8,158 nt of DNA from Actinomyces sp. Lineage in GTDB: Bacteria > Actinomycetota > Actinomycetes > Actinomycetales > Actinomycetaceae. Under the pieces are notes generated by a model, which worked only from the letters and a program-made list of their open reading frames with translations, ran no database searches and was not told the DNA's origin. The DNA is taken from NCBI GenBank assembly GCA_012837655.1, contig DUQT01000077.1, positions 1-8,158 on the forward strand, given 5' to 3'. Positions within the stretch are counted from its first letter, which is position 1. The number at the start of each line of letters is the position of its first letter. The translations under genes and the position numbers were made by a program. Positions 5,801-8,158 of the stretch are shown here, one piece after another.

Positions 5801-5900
5801 AGCACACGAAAGGGCCTGGTCCAAGGTGAATCGCCTACGCAAGAGCGCCTGGTCCAAGGTGAATAAAGCACACAAAAAGGGCCTGGTCCAAGACGGGAAT
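5801..5900. repeat. three-copy degenerate repeat of about 33 bases containing the terminator arm
   Basis: The core GCCTGGTCCAAG occurs at 5814, 5847 and 5881. The first two copies continue with GTGAAT; the third diverges and becomes one arm of the serA terminator. Copies 1 and 3 also share the preceding AGCACAC and the A-rich stretch before GGGCC. Spacing is 33 then 34 bases. Confidence 0.85.
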
Positions 5901-5914
5901 CTTGAACCAGGCCC
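5874..5914 (-). terminator. intrinsic terminator of serA
   Basis: On the minus strand, arms at 5914-5900 and 5893-5879 pair as 9 bp, one C/A mismatch and 5 bp around a 6-base loop. Five T follow (5878-5874). It lies about 45 bases past the serA stop and isolates serA from the ligase gene. Confidence 0.92.
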
Positions 5915-5957
5915 CTAATGTTTAACTGGCTTAGATTAGGCCTAAGTCAGGTTTAAG

Positions 5958-7190
5958 TTAGGCCTGCTTCACCATGCTCTGGGTCGGGCGACGCAGAATG
6001 CGCAACTTGATGGTGTCTTCCAACTCGTCGATTACGCTAATTGCCTCGACAGGAAGTTCGGAAGAAATATCGGTGATCGCGTAACCGATTGAACCGTGAG
6101 TTCCAAGGATCTGGCCGTTGATGTTTGCGCCGTGCTCTGCAAACGTCTGGTTGACCAATGCCAACACGCCCGGGGTGTTGCGGTGAATGAGCGCAACCCG
6201 GTAGCGCGATGACTGCGACGGAAGCAGAGTCAAGTTCGGCAGGTTTACGGACATGTCGGTAGACGCCGTACGCACGTAGTCAACAAGCTTGTTAGCAACG
6301 AATCGGCCGATGTCCAGCTGGGCTTCCTCAGTTGAGCCACCAACGTGCGGTGTCAGGATCACGTTGTCCATACCCGAAAGAGGGCTCTCAAACGGGTCCC
6401 CCGTCTTCTTCGGCTCGGTCGGGAACACGTCAACTGCTGCACCAGCAAGGTGCCCGGATTCAAGGGCATCAACCAGCGCATCAATATTGGTTACGAAACC
6501 GCGCGAAAGGTTAATGAAGAGCGATCCCGGCTTCATGAGCTCAAACTCACGCTTTCCAAACATCCACTGGTTTCTAGGCGAGCCATCAACGTGGAGCGAA
6601 ACAATGTCAGCCTGTTGAAGCAGGGCATCCATGGTTGCCATCGGCTTTGCGTTACCTAGGGCAAGGCGCTCTGCGATGTCGTAGAAGATGACGTTCATTC
6701 CCAGAGCTTCGGCAAGCACGGAAAGCTGCGTACCAATATTTCCATACCCGATGATGCCCAGGGTGCGTCCACGAACTTCGTGGGATCCGCTTGCTGACTT
6801 CGCCCAAATACCGCGGTGCAACTTCGAGTTGCGAACAGTTAGGCGTCGCGTAAGCGCAATGATCTCTGCAATTGCTAGTTCAACCACGGATCGCGTGTTT
6901 GAATAAGGCGCATTGAACACGGCCACGCCCTGGGCGGAAGCCTGGTCCAAAGCAATCTGGTTTGTGCCGATGCAGAAAGCTCCGATGGCACCCAGCTGTG
7001 GGTTCGCCTTCAGGACTCGCTCTGTAACTTCAGTCTTAGAGCGGATGCCTAAAATCTCGAAACCGCGTAGCTCCTTGATGAGTTCATCCTCATCAAGCGC
7101 GCCAGTGTGGCGTACGACCTCGATATCGTGTTTAGCAAAAATTTGATCAGCGTCTTTGTGGGGATTTTCCAGCAGTAGTGCACGTCTCAT
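5958..7190 (-). CDS. serA: D-3-phosphoglycerate dehydrogenase, ACT-domain type
   Basis: A 410-residue SerA, the NAD-dependent first enzyme of serine synthesis, oxidising 3-phosphoglycerate to 3-phosphohydroxypyruvate in the cytosol. It has the short architecture of Escherichia coli SerA (also 410 residues), not the long form with an extra intervening domain found in mycobacteria. The Rossmann motif is GYGNIG (148-153) with D171. The catalytic residues are R230 (NLSRG), E259 (FPTEP) and H282 (TPHVGGST). The ACT domain (about 330-402) keeps H336, N338 and N356, which align with the serine-binding H344, N346 and N364 of the E. coli enzyme, so feedback inhibition by serine is likely. The ATG has only a weak, too-close GGGA before it. 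No other in-frame start fits better. It lies 117 bases after the HelD-like gene. Confidence 0.93.
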   Translation of the reverse strand: MRRALLLENPHKDADQIFAKHDIEVVRHTGALDEDELIKELRGFEILGIRSKTEVTERVLKANPQLGAIGAFCIGTNQIALDQASAQGVAVFNAPYSNTRSVVELAIAEIIALTRRLTVRNSKLHRGIWAKSASGSHEVRGRTLGIIGYGNIGTQLSVLAEALGMNVIFYDIAERLALGNAKPMATMDALLQQADIVSLHVDGSPRNQWMFGKREFELMKPGSLFINLSRGFVTNIDALVDALESGHLAGAAVDVFPTEPKKTGDPFESPLSGMDNVILTPHVGGSTEEAQLDIGRFVANKLVDYVRTASTDMSVNLPNLTLLPSQSSRYRVALIHRNTPGVLALVNQTFAEHGANINGQILGTHGSIGYAITDISSELPVEAISVIDELEDTIKLRILRRPTQSMVKQA

Positions 7191-7217
7191 ATCCCAATCA
7201 TGGCACTTTTGCCCAGA

Positions 7218-7223
7218 AATATA
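7218..7223 (-). promoter_or_regulatory. possible -10 of serA
   Basis: TATATT on the minus strand matches the -10 consensus at five of six positions and would give a leader of about 20-25 bases before the serA ATG. No good -35 lies 16-18 bases upstream. The 117-base gap to the preceding gene also argues for a separate promoter. Confidence 0.35.
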
Positions 7224-7307
7224 ACTCTCGTATCACCAAATAGATTGAGAGGTTGCCCACCCAATGGCGCTTTTCAGCGTGATTTCGCCTAATTTAGCGT
7301 GCCAAGA

Positions 7308-8158
7308 CTACTGCAGTGCCTGAGGTAGATCTCGAGAACTGACCGTATGTAGCCGCGTAGTGGGACGAGTCATGGACACATACAGGTCTCCTGGCGAGAT
7401 ATCCAGGATATTCATGGGCTCCCACAGGATGACCGTGTCAAACTCCAGACCCTTCGCCTGCAGCGGAGTCATCGCAGCAACCCGATCGTCCAGCGTAGTT
7501 CCCCAAGAAAATTCCGACTGCAGCGCATCAATATCGTCCGCGGACGCAATGATCGCGATTCGCCCTCGTCCCTTTCCAACGCGGTCATCCAAAAGTGCGT
7601 CTTCTTGCGCAACAACATCCCCCAACGCGTCGAGAGCGCCCGGTTCAATCATTGTTTTCGCGTAGGCATCTTCCAGGTCGCGCGCGGCAACCAGCGGATA
7701 GTGGGCGGGAATGCCCAGTTCCGTCATTAGATCATTTGCGCGATCGAGGACGGAGGCGGGCGTGCGGTAAGAAACCGTGAGGATCTCTTCAGCTACCCAA
7801 GCCCGCATCGCCGGGCCGAGCAGTGCCTGCCAAGATTCTGCTCGCACAGCACCCGAACGTTGATCGAGGTCACCCGTAACCGTGAACGAGCGCGACGGAC
7901 ACCGCCGCATCAAAGAATTCCAAGCCAGGGGAGTCAGTTCCTGCGCCTCGTCAACAATCACGTGCCCGTACGCCCATGTCCGATCTCGGAGGGCGCGCTG
8001 GGCAAGTGTCAGGTCAGAGGCGTCCTTTGCGACGCGATCTGCAAGCATCTGCGCGGATACGATGCCGCCGCCAAGTCCCATGGACTCAATCGCCTCACCG
8101 GCTGCTTCAATTTCGCGGCGGCGGCGTTCCTCGCGCGCCTTCGCGGAAGTGCTCTGCG
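7308..8158 (-). CDS. HelD/HelR-like UvrD-superfamily ATPase, C-terminal part (partial)
   Basis: The last 282 complete codons of a superfamily 1 helicase-like ATPase; the gene continues past the right edge, and the ATG at 8081 is internal because the frame is open to the end of the window. In fragment numbering: an arginine-rich helix (1-25), Walker B DEAQ (69-72) followed by ELTPL, motif III GDLDQ (95-99), YR of motif IV (130-131), QAKGLEFD (233-240, motif V) and YVSMTR with R264 (motif VI). The DEAQ-ELTPL and GDLDQ forms fit the HelD/HelR proteins that release stalled or rifampicin-bound RNA polymerase better than UvrD, PcrA or Rep, but the defining N-terminal arm and Walker A are outside. 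The gene stops 117 bases before serA, and no clear terminator separates them. Confidence 0.85.
   Translation of the reverse strand, partial: QSTSAKAREERRRREIEAAGEAIESMGLGGGIVSAQMLADRVAKDASDLTLAQRALRDRTWAYGHVIVDEAQELTPLAWNSLMRRCPSRSFTVTGDLDQRSGAVRAESWQALLGPAMRAWVAEEILTVSYRTPASVLDRANDLMTELGIPAHYPLVAARDLEDAYAKTMIEPGALDALGDVVAQEDALLDDRVGKGRGRIAIIASADDIDALQSEFSWGTTLDDRVAAMTPLQAKGLEFDTVILWEPMNILDISPGDLYVSMTRPTTRLHTVSSRDLPQALQ

Larger units (their letters stand above)
5532..5957. other. 426-base gene-free region rich in short tandem duplications
   Basis: Between the ligase and serA no convincing gene is seen. From left to right it holds the ligase promoter and inverted repeat, then four separate short tandem duplications (10, 37, 17 and about 33 bases) and the serA terminator. 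The only sizeable open frame (5659-5871, minus) is made of these repeats and reads as low-quality protein. Close to the serA stop, TTAGGCCT occurs twice (5936-5943 and 5958-5965). Confidence 0.75.

Noticed and set aside
5659..5871. Minus-strand open frame of 70 codons between the ligase gene and serA
   Set aside because: It is made of the tandem repeats, has no ribosome site or recognisable domain, and covers the serA terminator's downstream copies.
5641..5900. Repeat region as a CRISPR array
   Set aside because: The repeats are of different families, directly adjacent without spacers, and have only two or three copies each; no cas gene is present.

Overview
The window looks like chromosomal DNA of an actinobacterium of moderate G+C, with no sign of a plasmid, phage or insertion sequence. 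The main support is the order lexA (minus) / LysM membrane protein (plus) / nrdR (plus) sharing one divergent promoter region. This matches the lexA-Rv2719c-nrdR and lexA-divS-nrdR neighbourhoods of mycobacteria and corynebacteria. The SOS boxes are of the GAAC-N4-GTTC type used by actinobacteria and Bacillus. The lactate dehydrogenase and the moderate G+C suggest a fermentative lineage such as Actinomycetaceae, but that is inference; no rRNA or other marker is present.

Layout: 2-124 is the 3' end of an unidentified plus-strand gene. 263-1255 is L-lactate dehydrogenase (plus), followed by a dense cluster of nested palindromes and a strong intrinsic terminator (1358-1436). 1484-2164 is the SOS repressor lexA (minus). 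2165-2341 is the divergent regulatory region, with two clear SOS boxes and a third near-consensus one. 2342-2818 is a DivS/YneA-like membrane-anchored LysM protein and 3022-3489 is the ribonucleotide reductase regulator nrdR. Then come three minus-strand genes: an acyl-CoA ligase (3582-5507) with an unusual C-terminal extension, a serine-sensitive D-3-phosphoglycerate dehydrogenase serA (5958-7190), and the C-terminal part of a HelD/HelR-like UvrD-superfamily ATPase that runs off the right edge (7308-8158).

How the parts work together: lexA, the LysM gene and nrdR form a DNA-damage and replication block. On damage LexA self-cleaves, its own gene and the LysM division-suppressor candidate are derepressed, and NrdR nearby tunes dNTP supply. 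ldh, serA and the acyl-CoA ligase are separate metabolic units, each with its own likely promoter, and serA and the ligase each have a clear intrinsic terminator.

The most unusual points are: five consecutive 11-residue amphipathic repeats appended to the acyl-CoA ligase; a 426-base gene-free stretch (5532-5957) with four unrelated short tandem duplications, one of which triplicates the distal arm of the serA terminator; the nested CAATAC/GTATTG palindromes after ldh, which may be part of a small RNA; a run of 83 codons in nrdR without a single G-ending codon; and the SOS box cluster. I found no clear evidence of a wholly new defence or mobile system.
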